64,000 bases of DNA from Muribaculaceae bacterium (GTDB taxonomy: Bacteria; Bacteroidota; Bacteroidia; Bacteroidales; Muribaculaceae), in contig JAIDXM010000005.1 of NCBI GenBank assembly GCA_029058745.1, forward strand, positions 62,001 to 126,000, written 5' to 3'. Within the stretch, counting starts at the first letter, position 1; every line of letters begins with the position of its first letter. Both the position numbers and the translations under genes were made by a program. Below, piece by piece: positions 34,069 to 42,257 of the stretch. The notes beneath the pieces are model-generated. The model searched no databases. It had not been told where the DNA came from and worked only from the letters and a program-made list of their open reading frames with translations.

Positions 34069-36453
34069 ATGGATAAAATAAAGATAACGGTTGTATTATT
34101 GATTATGGCGGTTGCCTGTGTATGCACAGAGGCGGCCCCGTCACACAAAAACCACAAGGGAGAGTTGACCGGAGCTGTGAAGTCGGAAGATGGTGCTCCG
34201 TTGGAATATTCCAATATCTACCTGAAAGGAACGCGGTTCAGCACAGTGGCCGATGAGAAGGGGGAATATAAGCTGACGGTGCCTCCAGGTGATTATGTGG
34301 CGGTCTTCTCATATGTCGGATTCCGTCAGGAAGAGAGGAAACTTCATATAAAGCCTCATGACAATATTCGCCTGGACATTTCGCTTGTTCCGGAGCAGTT
34401 GCAGGAGGTGGTTGTGACAGGAAGTGCCATAGAGAAGGTGAGGAATTCCGCATTCAACGCGACTGCCATCAATACCACAGACCTTGAGAACACTACAAAG
34501 ACATTAAGCGAGGCGTTGGCGAAGGCTCCCGGAATGAAGATAAGGGAAAGTGGTGGCGTAGGGTCAGACATGGCGGTGACGATGGACGGCTTCAGCGGCA
34601 AGCACGTCAAGGTGTTCATTGACGGGGTGCCGCAGGAAGGTGTGGGAAGTTCGTTCGGGCTCAACAATATTCCCGTCAATTATGCGGAGAGGATTGAGGT
34701 TTATAGGGGAGTCGTTCCTGTCGGGTTCGGGGCGGACGCTATAGGCGGAGTCATCAATATAGTCACGCCCCGCCATAAAAGGAAGTGGTTTGTGGAAGCC
34801 TCCTATTCCTATGGGTCGTTCAATACTCATAAGTCATATATAAATTTCGGGCAGACTTTCGAGAATGGATTCAGGTATGAAGTGAACGCGTTCCAGAATT
34901 ATTCCGACAACGACTATTGGGTGGATTCTCCGGTAGAGAATTTTGAGACGGGAGCTATCAACCGCAAGCTTAAGGAGCATGTGAGAAGGTTCAATGACAC
35001 ATATCACAACGAAGCCGCTGTGGCGAAAGTTGGCTTTGTCGATAAGCCATGGGCTGACCGTCTGTTCGTAGGACTGAACTATTCCCATATGTATAAGGAG
35101 ATACAGACGGGTGTGAGACAAGAGATAGTGTATGGCAAGAAGCACCGGCATGGACATTCCCTTATGCCGTCGGTTGAGTATGGGAAACGCAACCTGTTTG
35201 TGAAAGGATTGGACGTATCGCTCAGCGGAAATTACAATAACGATATCACCGAGAATGTCGATACTGCGTCCATGAAGTATAACTGGCGGGGTGAGAGCGT
35301 GCCTAACAATACACTGGGAGAGCAATCGTATCAGGATTCGAAGTCTCACAACAACAACTGGACAGGGTCATTCACGGGGACATACCGGCTTGGAGACAAC
35401 AATACTTTCGTGGTCAATGACGTATTCAATTCGTTCAACCGCTGGAATGAGAATCTGCTCACCACTCCACCGAGTCGTGAGGAGTATGGGAAGGTGACCA
35501 CCAAAAATATCCTCGGACTGTCGTGGAGGTACATCCTTGATTCCAGGTTCAACGTGTCACTTTTCGGAAAGTATTATCATCAGTATGTCTCGGGGCCGGT
35601 GGCCACGACATCCGCGCAGGATGTGTTCGAGCTGACCAGCCGTAGTGTCAACACTTTCGGCTATGGAGTGGCCGGGACTTATTTCCTGCCTTGGGGATTC
35701 CAGTTCAAGGCGTCTTATGAGAGGGCGGTACGGCTGCCGACTATAGAGGAGATGTTCGGCGACGAGGATCTTGAGAAGGGAGATATCGGATTGAAACCGG
35801 AGTCGAGCCATAACGTCAATCTCAATCTGAGTTATGACGCCACATTCGGTCTCAGCAACATATACGTGGAAGGGGGATTCGTGTATCGCGACACCCGGGA
35901 TTACATTCAACGCAACATCCTGGCGTTGAGCGGGGGACTTTCGGCGGCGACATATGTCAACTATGGAAAGGTTGACACCAAGGGATTCTCAGTGTCGGCA
36001 CGCTATAGTTTCTCTGACTGGGTGAGTGTCGGCGGTAATTTCACACAGATGAATGTGCGCGACAATATGCCTACCGCGCAGGGCACCACGGCCGCCAACC
36101 TGACATATCGCGAGAGGGTGTCGAATCTTCCGTATATGTTCGCAGACTCGGATGTGAATTTCTATTGGCATGGACTCGGAAAGAAGGGGAATGTGCTGAG
36201 TGTCACATACGACAACCAATATACCCACAGTTTTTCTTATTATGCCGCCAATATCGGGGCGAATAAGGAGGACTATATCGTGCCTGACCAGTTCGCACAT
36301 AATCTGTCGGTCACATACAGCATAGGCAACGGGAGGTATAATTTCTCGTTCGAGTGCCGTAATTTCACCGATGCGCGTCTGTATGACAATTTCAGTCTCC
36401 AGAAGCCGGGCAGGGCATTCTATGGTAAGATTAGAATCTATTTCGGAAATTGA
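34069..36453 (+). CDS. xusA: TonB-dependent receptor, XusA-like siderophore receptor
   Basis: A signal peptide (KITVVLLIMAVACVCTEAAP) is followed by a carboxypeptidase-regulatory-like domain (residues about 25-110: TGAVKSEDGAPLEYSNIYL, YVAVFSYVGFRQEERKL), a plug domain (KVFIDGVPQEGVGSSFGLNNI, YRGVVPVGFGADAIGGVINIV) and a 22-strand-type barrel. At 794 residues it is full length. It is the first gene of a receptor, DUF4374 lipoprotein and PepSY membrane protein operon, the composition of the XusABC xenosiderophore system described in Bacteroides thetaiotaomicron. The siderophore is inferred; haem or another ferric chelate is possible. A perfect palindrome overlaps the presumed promoter. Confidence 0.85.
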   Translation: MDKIKITVVLLIMAVACVCTEAAPSHKNHKGELTGAVKSEDGAPLEYSNIYLKGTRFSTVADEKGEYKLTVPPGDYVAVFSYVGFRQEERKLHIKPHDNIRLDISLVPEQLQEVVVTGSAIEKVRNSAFNATAINTTDLENTTKTLSEALAKAPGMKIRESGGVGSDMAVTMDGFSGKHVKVFIDGVPQEGVGSSFGLNNIPVNYAERIEVYRGVVPVGFGADAIGGVINIVTPRHKRKWFVEASYSYGSFNTHKSYINFGQTFENGFRYEVNAFQNYSDNDYWVDSPVENFETGAINRKLKEHVRRFNDTYHNEAAVAKVGFVDKPWADRLFVGLNYSHMYKEIQTGVRQEIVYGKKHRHGHSLMPSVEYGKRNLFVKGLDVSLSGNYNNDITENVDTASMKYNWRGESVPNNTLGEQSYQDSKSHNNNWTGSFTGTYRLGDNNTFVVNDVFNSFNRWNENLLTTPPSREEYGKVTTKNILGLSWRYILDSRFNVSLFGKYYHQYVSGPVATTSAQDVFELTSRSVNTFGYGVAGTYFLPWGFQFKASYERAVRLPTIEEMFGDEDLEKGDIGLKPESSHNVNLNLSYDATFGLSNIYVEGGFVYRDTRDYIQRNILALSGGLSAATYVNYGKVDTKGFSVSARYSFSDWVSVGGNFTQMNVRDNMPTAQGTTAANLTYRERVSNLPYMFADSDVNFYWHGLGKKGNVLSVTYDNQYTHSFSYYAANIGANKEDYIVPDQFAHNLSVTYSIGNGRYNFSFECRNFTDARLYDNFSLQKPGRAFYGKIRIYFGN

Positions 36454-36519
36454 GAGAGACCGGAAGCCCTGACCTGGAAGTGAGAAAATTTTTTGACATA
36501 ATAAAAAAATTATAAAGTA

Positions 36520-37935
36520 ATGAGAAAGAGTTATCTTAGTGGATTGATGGCCTTGATGTTGGTGCCATCGTTTGCAATGGTGTCATGTTCGGAAAATAAT
36601 AACGGTATTGACGATGAGCCCACCCCCGGTCCGGGAGAGGAGACTCCGTCATACAATGGGAGATTCGTATTCGCGGCTCAGGTTGATGACCGTGGAACTA
36701 CCGCCAACACATTGATTACCTCTTCGTCGCTTGATGAAGGAACAATATCGGCTGAGAACAACGGATTGCTGAATGAGGGAGCCACACAGTGGATATTCTA
36801 CAGAAACTATCTGTATGCCTTGACATATAACCAGGGCAACGCCGGCACCACCAGGAGTTATTATCTCAACAAGGACGGAGAGATGAGAGCCCGTGATATC
36901 GAGTACCGCATAAGCCGTTTCTCATCTTATGGGATGTATGACCAGTATATCCTTGCGATGTCAACCGGCGCGGGTACAACCGGTGCGGATTCCCACGGTT
37001 ACTATCCCCAGACACTTCTTGTGACATATCTTGATGTTGAGAACGAGACAGCGACATCCAACAACACTTCTACCGGAGTTTATTCTATGGAGAATTTTCT
37101 CGGAAATGGAGAGTATGTCACACTCTCAGGCGCAGAGCAATCTGGAACACATCTTTATTGTGGCGTTATACCGATGGGTCTCAGCCAGTATGGCTATGCC
37201 GATGGCGACGGGAAGTGGGTGCGTCCGGGCAACGATGACCTTGTAAAGAAGGAAGACGGAGGCACCGGGGCAGGAGCTTACCAGGCGGGTACAATCAGCG
37301 GAACCCAGTATCCAGATGACTGCTGGGTGGCTATTTACCCGAATGCCGACTTCCAGAATCCAGTGATTGCGCACACGCAGAAAATCAGCTATCCTGCGGG
37401 ACGTTTCCGTTCGCAGTATTATCAGACAGTATGGAAGGCCGATAACGGGGATGTGTATGTGTTCTCTCCGAGTTATGCCAAGACGCAGACAGACGCCAGG
37501 CAACAGACCGTCCTTCCTGCCGGAGTATGCCGTATCCCGGCCGGGGCTACTGATTTCGACGACTACTATTGCAACATAGAGGCGCTTGCCGGACGCGGTT
37601 TCATGCGTTGCTGGCCTGCCGGAGGCAACTATTTCATCATGCAGATGTATAATGAGCCTTATGGCGAAGGCTTTACTGGCACTGCCATGCAGCTCGCCAT
37701 CTTTGACGCGGATTCCAAGACGTTGAAATATGTCACTGGACTTCCTCAGAGCATTTCTACCATAGCCAAGGATGTATATGTTTCCGGAGGGAAGGTATAT
37801 GTGGCAGTCACAAAAACAGATGGCAATCCTGTGATTTATGGCATCGATCCCTCTACGGCGGCAGCAGGAGAAGGCTTGTCGATTATCGCTGATTCAGTCA
37901 CAGGATTCGGTTATCTCACCCCCCAGGCACAGTGA
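36520..37935 (+). CDS. xusB: DUF4374 surface lipoprotein, XusB-like
   Basis: The 471-residue protein starts with a lipoprotein signal (ALMLVPSFAMVSCSEN, Cys at residue 23) and an acidic Pro-rich linker, then a beta-propeller-like body of DUF4374 type. In the Bacteroides XusABC system the DUF4374 lipoprotein XusB is surface-exposed and binds ferric enterobactin. Gene order receptor, DUF4374, PepSY is the same here, so a siderophore-capture role is likely. It begins 66 bases after the receptor gene. No catalytic motif is expected or seen. Confidence 0.85.
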   Translation: MRKSYLSGLMALMLVPSFAMVSCSENNNGIDDEPTPGPGEETPSYNGRFVFAAQVDDRGTTANTLITSSSLDEGTISAENNGLLNEGATQWIFYRNYLYALTYNQGNAGTTRSYYLNKDGEMRARDIEYRISRFSSYGMYDQYILAMSTGAGTTGADSHGYYPQTLLVTYLDVENETATSNNTSTGVYSMENFLGNGEYVTLSGAEQSGTHLYCGVIPMGLSQYGYADGDGKWVRPGNDDLVKKEDGGTGAGAYQAGTISGTQYPDDCWVAIYPNADFQNPVIAHTQKISYPAGRFRSQYYQTVWKADNGDVYVFSPSYAKTQTDARQQTVLPAGVCRIPAGATDFDDYYCNIEALAGRGFMRCWPAGGNYFIMQMYNEPYGEGFTGTAMQLAIFDADSKTLKYVTGLPQSISTIAKDVYVSGGKVYVAVTKTDGNPVIYGIDPSTAAAGEGLSIIADSVTGFGYLTPQAQ

Positions 37936-37954
37936 TATCTAAACGACACGAGAT

Positions 37955-39262
37955 ATGAAGTTATTCAGAAAATTGCATTTATGGCTTTCGGTTCCATTCG
38001 GCATTCTTATAACGCTGGTGTGTTTTTCAGGTGCTATGCTGATATTCGAGCAGGAGGTGACAAGAGCCGTAAGAAGTGATGTATATTATGTGGCGGAGAA
38101 GAAGGACGCTCCGCTTCCCATGGGAGAATTGATGGAGACTGTCAAGGCATCTTTGCCTGACAGTGTCTCCATAACCGGAGTCACCGTATTCTCCGACAAG
38201 TCACGCACCTATCAGGTGTCATTGTCGAAGCCTCGTCGATCTTCCATATTTATCGACCAGTATTCCGGACAGATTACCGGGAAGTATGAGCGTCTCGGTT
38301 TTTTCTCTGTGATGTTCAAACTCCACAGATGGCTTCTTGACAGTGCCAATCCTCATGGAGATGGTGTCAAGGTGGGCAAACTGCTTGTGGGAATTTCAAC
38401 CCTTGTGTTCGTGATAGCGTTGCTTACCGGTGTCGTGATATGGTGGCCCCGGGCACGCAAGAATTTCGGACGAAGCTTGTCCATCCCGTTCAGCAAGGGG
38501 TGGCCCGGCTTTTGGAAAGGACTTCATGTGGCCGGCGGAATGTATGCCCTGCTTTTTGTTCTTGCGATGGCGCTTACGGGACTTACGTGGTCGTTCAATT
38601 GGTATCGCACCGGATTTTATGCGGTGCTTGGTGTAGAGCACACTCCAAGAAATTTCGGACAGGCATCCACAGTAGCGAAAACATCCGGGGAGAGAGAGGC
38701 GACATCGTCCGATGGAGCGAGGAGTGAAGGTAATCGCCGCGGACGCGGAGAGAATGGTGAACGTGGCGGACATGGAGAACGTGGCGGACGCGGAGAACGT
38801 GGCGGACGCGGAGAACGTGGCGGACGCGGCGGTTATGGCGAACACGGAGAGCGCGGCGGACGTGGCGGTGAAAACGGATATCGTCGTTCTGAATTCGGCA
38901 GATGGCAGCAGGTTTATGATGAGCTTAGCTCCAAAAATCCAGACGCTCCGCAGATAACGATAGGCCCCGAAACAGCCTCTGTGACGTTGGGCAATTCCGG
39001 CAATAGCCGTGCCGCTGACAGGTATGAGTTCAGCAGACGGTCAGGTGAAGTGTCGTTGTCATCCGGATATTCGTCATCAAACGAAGCCGACAGGCTGCGC
39101 GGATGGATATATTCGATACACACCGGAAGTCTCGGAGGAGTGTTCACGAGGATTCTCTGGTTTTTGGGGGCATTGCTTGGCGCGAGTCTTCCGCTGACAG
39201 GCTACTACATCTGGATAAAACATCTGACAAGGAAGAAGAAACCTCAGATTCCGCACAATTGA
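37955..39262 (+). CDS. xusC: PepSY-domain membrane protein, XusC-like, with Arg-Gly-rich insert
   Basis: This inner-membrane protein has PepSY-associated helices at residues about 11-31, 145-170 and 190-215 and near the C-terminus (RILWFLGALLGASLPLTGYYIWIKH), with conserved His in KLHLWLSVPFG and KLHRWLLD. Related proteins reduce ferric siderophores or move electrons. It is the third gene of the xus-like operon, 19 bases after xusB. A remarkable insert of about 50 residues made of GERGGR-type repeats sits in the loop between the third and fourth helix groups; it is encoded by 18-bp tandem repeats and is not usual in the family. Its start and end are otherwise normal, so the gene should be functional. 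Confidence 0.85.
   Translation: MKLFRKLHLWLSVPFGILITLVCFSGAMLIFEQEVTRAVRSDVYYVAEKKDAPLPMGELMETVKASLPDSVSITGVTVFSDKSRTYQVSLSKPRRSSIFIDQYSGQITGKYERLGFFSVMFKLHRWLLDSANPHGDGVKVGKLLVGISTLVFVIALLTGVVIWWPRARKNFGRSLSIPFSKGWPGFWKGLHVAGGMYALLFVLAMALTGLTWSFNWYRTGFYAVLGVEHTPRNFGQASTVAKTSGEREATSSDGARSEGNRRGRGENGERGGHGERGGRGERGGRGERGGRGGYGEHGERGGRGGENGYRRSEFGRWQQVYDELSSKNPDAPQITIGPETASVTLGNSGNSRAADRYEFSRRSGEVSLSSGYSSSNEADRLRGWIYSIHTGSLGGVFTRILWFLGALLGASLPLTGYYIWIKHLTRKKKPQIPHN
38759..38830 (+). repeat. 18-bp tandem repeat encoding GERGGR in the xusC-like gene
   Basis: Four copies of gaacgtggcggacgcgga, with small changes in the first and last, are followed by degenerate units to about 38875. The unit is a multiple of three, so copy-number changes keep the frame and alter the length of a very basic, glycine-rich loop. 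Confidence 0.9.
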
Positions 39263-39281
39263 TAATTGACATGCGAGTATG

Positions 39282-39335
39282 CATAACGACAACGCCCGGC
39301 GACTGGATGTCCAGCCGCCGGGCGTTGTCGTTATG
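39282..39335. terminator. Bidirectional hairpin terminator
   Basis: CATAACGACAACGCCCGGCG (39282-39301) pairs perfectly with CGCCGGGCGTTGTCGTTATG (39316-39335), and the 14-base loop contains a further CTGGA/TCCAG stem. It sits between the convergent xusC-like and tannase-like genes. Confidence 0.88.
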
Positions 39336-39341
39336 GTAATG

Positions 39342-40865
39342 TCAGAGAATCGAGTCAATCCAACCGAAAAGGTCGTCAAGATTGTAGTCGCCGCTGTGCG
39401 GACGGTTCCAAGGCAGGAAGAAGTTGACGTCGTAGCCTGAATTCATCAGTTTGGTGGCGAGATTCACAGGCACAAGGAAAGAAGTGTCACGGTCTTTCGC
39501 GCCATGACGGATGAACCAGTGAGGAGCCACTGAAGTGGCGTTCTGAGTGATGAAATTCATGGGATTCATTATATACACCCTTTTAACCATTTCATCGCTT
39601 AGAGTGGCTTTATCGTCTTTGAGACGATGGCGAAGGCTGAAGTCTGTGAAATTGGCCGGTGTCCCTTTCTCGTCGCCGAATACGTTGTTTTCCGGAGTTG
39701 GAGTGTCGATAAGCACCCCATACTGGTCAAACGCGGGAGGGGTTTTCAAAGGAGTCACCCCCGCAACGTATGAAAGATATTTGTCAAGGTCTATACCTGA
39801 GACGAAATCGGTATTGTTATTGATTCTCGGACGCATCCCGGCAGGTCCGAAAGAAGGCGCCCCTCTGCCGTCGGCGTTTGCCTGACGAGCGGGACGGCCA
39901 CCGAAATTGGGTTTCTCGGAATATTTTATGATTCCGATTGTGTCAGGAATCTCGCATCCTTCCTCAAGAGCCTTGTGGGCTGACGCTATAAGGAATGTCT
40001 TCAGGTAATCCTTGTAATTGTCCGCATTGATGATATTGCCGGATTTGTCCTTAAGGTTAAGTGAATTTATATATGCCGGACATTCGGCTTGAAGCTCCTC
40101 TGAAATCTTGATTTGGTCGGCATTCAGATGGCGTACTCCGGCATTGGTGCAACCGTATAGCCACTCGTATTCCATGTCAGCATGGTTGAGGTCGGTGATA
40201 GGGCAGTAGCATACAGAAGCGAATACCTTGTCGGAAGTCTCGGCGGCTCCCATTTTCTTGAGATAGCTGTCATATTCCGGGCGGTCGCCTGTTGAGCCTA
40301 CGAGGGCGGACATCGCGCCACCCGCGCTTGTACCGTCGATTATGATGCGTTCTGAATCTCCCGGAATCAGGGAGTCGTTGTATCTCAGATACCTGATTGC
40401 CGCCTTAAGGTCGAGGAGGCCGTTCGGTGCAATCCCGGTATATATTTTCTCTCCGTTCTCCATAACGGTGGAGTTGGCTCCTCTCGACCCCGGAATGCAG
40501 ACCACATATCCTTCTTTCAATGCCCGTCCGGTGGCGTCGGAGGGAGATGGTGTCTTGGCTGTCGTGGCCATATATCCTCCTATGTAAGTGCGAAGGAATA
40601 TCGGTGTCTCATCTCCTTTTTTAAGAGACTGCGGCACATAGATGTTGAGAGTCTGATATGTCGAGTCCTCAACATTCGAGACATAGAACATACCCTCGAA
40701 CGCGGTGTAATCCACCGTCTCCCCTGACGGCATTTTTAGCGACGACTGCCTGGCTGCCGCCGGATTGAAGGCGAGCTTGCCGGAAGGCTCGTCCGCCTGC
40801 AGGTTGGCGGCTGATAAAGCCGCTCCTGTCATGATAGAGAATGTCAATAGCTTTTTGCTTATCAT
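39342..40865 (-). CDS. Subtype-B tannase-like alpha/beta hydrolase, secreted
   Basis: The 507-residue protein begins with a signal peptide (KKLLTFSIMTGAALSAANLQADE). The catalytic Ser is in GTSAGGA, the Asp in RHGAKDRDTSF and the His in WNRPHSGDY, which together match the subtype-B tannase (tannin acyl hydrolase) family. Those enzymes split galloyl esters of plant tannins and release gallic acid. Gut Bacteroidales carry homologues whose activity on tannins has seldom been tested, so another aryl ester is possible. An unrelated secreted esterase gene lies upstream on the same strand, with a cloverleaf-like non-coding element between them. Confidence 0.82.
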   Translation of the reverse strand: MISKKLLTFSIMTGAALSAANLQADEPSGKLAFNPAAARQSSLKMPSGETVDYTAFEGMFYVSNVEDSTYQTLNIYVPQSLKKGDETPIFLRTYIGGYMATTAKTPSPSDATGRALKEGYVVCIPGSRGANSTVMENGEKIYTGIAPNGLLDLKAAIRYLRYNDSLIPGDSERIIIDGTSAGGAMSALVGSTGDRPEYDSYLKKMGAAETSDKVFASVCYCPITDLNHADMEYEWLYGCTNAGVRHLNADQIKISEELQAECPAYINSLNLKDKSGNIINADNYKDYLKTFLIASAHKALEEGCEIPDTIGIIKYSEKPNFGGRPARQANADGRGAPSFGPAGMRPRINNNTDFVSGIDLDKYLSYVAGVTPLKTPPAFDQYGVLIDTPTPENNVFGDEKGTPANFTDFSLRHRLKDDKATLSDEMVKRVYIMNPMNFITQNATSVAPHWFIRHGAKDRDTSFLVPVNLATKLMNSGYDVNFFLPWNRPHSGDYNLDDLFGWIDSIL

Positions 40866-40926
40866 ATTTTCGATGTTTTAAGGTATGCGTATAGGGTTTG
40901 GAAAGGATGCTGTTCCCTCAAAAAAA

Positions 40927-41047
40927 TGTATCATAATTGATTTCAGGAGTATGTATGCCTGGGTGGAGTCAGACCGTCCGACAGTCCGTCGGATACGGCA
41001 TCCCGGAGGGATGACCCTGCATTTCCCGAAAAATCAATTATGATACA
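40927..41047. repeat. 121-bp element with perfect 17-bp terminal inverted repeats
   Basis: TGTATCATAATTGATTT (40927-40943) and AAATCAATTATGATACA (41031-41047) are exact inverted repeats. Between them are an inner partial stem (ATGCCTGGGT with ACCCTGCAT) and two small hairpins (CCGAC, AGTC, GTCGG within CCGT/ACGG; and ATCCC, GGA, GGGAT), so the whole folds into a cloverleaf. It contains no ORF. It is either a MITE-like element or a structured leader of the tannase-like gene, which starts 62 bases downstream on the minus strand. Confidence 0.7.
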
Positions 41048-41081
41048 CCTTCCCATGAGTGCATCAGTTATGGGGTGTGTT

Positions 41082-42101
41082 TTATTTTGATTGTCTGAAC
41101 AACCATTCACGCACCGGTGTCAGACGGTATGCGAAATCAAATGAATACATGTGCTCACTCCCTTTCCCGTCGTCGGGAAGCACGGTCTTTGACTCAAAGT
41201 TGATAATCGTGATAGGCGCGCCTTTCGCGAGAATGTCGGATGCGAGGGCATCCTGTTCCGACTGTGGAAGTTTGGCGCTGAACTCAGTGTATTCATATCT
41301 CACTCCGGCATTGTCAGCGGCCTGTTCAAGAGTGTCGAATGTCCCGGCTTTCCCTGCTGTGATGAATACGAAGCGATGTTTCACGAGTTCCGGGAAAGTG
41401 GCGCTGTCCCAGTGGCAGTCAACGAAGATTGAGGCCGCGAACAGGTCAGGATATGCCGAATTGTAATACATCGATATCATGCCGCCCATCGACTGTCCTG
41501 TCGTGTAGATGCGGTTGCTGTCAACCTGATTGGAAGCTGAGACATTCTTGACAAGTCTCGCCACTATATCCACCTCATCGGTGTGTTGGTAGGCGTCGTT
41601 GACTGCGACCCCTGAGAATTGCGGCACAAGCACGTAGCAGGGGTGTTGCTTCTGCCAGTCCTGTGTTGCCCACACCAGAGCCCCGTATCCTTGTGTGATC
41701 GGACGTGTGGCGTCTTCACCCGGAGTGCTTGCATCAGCCATGAACAGCACAAGGGGATACTCCTTTGACGTATCGATTCCGGAAGGGGAGAAAAGTGAAT
41801 ACTTCATGGTTTTCCCTGTGACCGAGTCAGTATATTCCAACTGTTTGAAAAGAGGAAGTTCCTCCTTAATCATGGATTGCAGTGTGGCGTCGCCTGTCTT
41901 GTCGATTACGGGGCCACCTCCGGGAGTGCCCAGCTGAGGGCCGCCCGGCCTCCCTCCGCGCTTCTCCTTCTGCATGGTGGAGTCGGAATATCCGGAAGCG
42001 GAGTCGGATGATGTCTTCGAAGCGCATGAAGCTAATGCCGGCATTGCGATAAGCATTGACACCGACAGGCATGAAGCGAGATATATTTTTCTTAAGTTCA
42101 T
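41082..42101 (-). CDS. Alpha/beta-hydrolase esterase lipoprotein
   Basis: From the Met at 42101 the product has a lipoprotein signal (SVSMLIAMPALASCAS), so the ORF-track start at 42140, 13 residues earlier, is less likely. The body is a polyhydroxybutyrate-depolymerase or prolyl-oligopeptidase-like hydrolase: KEYPLVLFMAD forms the first strands, the nucleophile Ser is in TGQSMGGMIS, and DCHW and GSEHMYSFDFAYR are near the acid and His. It probably cleaves carbohydrate or phenolic esters at the cell surface. It lies upstream of the tannase-like gene and downstream of the EmrB gene on the minus strand. The substrate is unknown. Confidence 0.82.
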   Translation of the reverse strand: MNLRKIYLASCLSVSMLIAMPALASCASKTSSDSASGYSDSTMQKEKRGGRPGGPQLGTPGGGPVIDKTGDATLQSMIKEELPLFKQLEYTDSVTGKTMKYSLFSPSGIDTSKEYPLVLFMADASTPGEDATRPITQGYGALVWATQDWQKQHPCYVLVPQFSGVAVNDAYQHTDEVDIVARLVKNVSASNQVDSNRIYTTGQSMGGMISMYYNSAYPDLFAASIFVDCHWDSATFPELVKHRFVFITAGKAGTFDTLEQAADNAGVRYEYTEFSAKLPQSEQDALASDILAKGAPITIINFESKTVLPDDGKGSEHMYSFDFAYRLTPVREWLFRQSK

Positions 42102-42123
42102 AATGAATAGAGTTTTATGACAA

Positions 42124-42168
42124 GCATACGGCCCTCCCATGAAAGAAACTTATTGGAGAGCCGTATGC
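42124..42168. promoter_or_regulatory. CATACGG...CCGTATG hairpin upstream of the esterase gene
   Basis: GCATACGGC and GCCGTATGC are perfect inverted arms, extended by CTCC and GGAG after one mismatch. The element lies between the end of the emrB gene and the esterase start 22 bases away. A similar element lies before tolC at 46250-46272. It could be the terminator of the efflux operon, an RNA leader structure or a regulator site. Confidence 0.55.
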
Positions 42169-42257
42169 CGCTTGCCGTTTATCATATAAGATATGAGAGG
42201 GGGATATGGTTTACTCTTTTATGGTTAACCGTATGTTTTTAATGGCGAACGATAACG

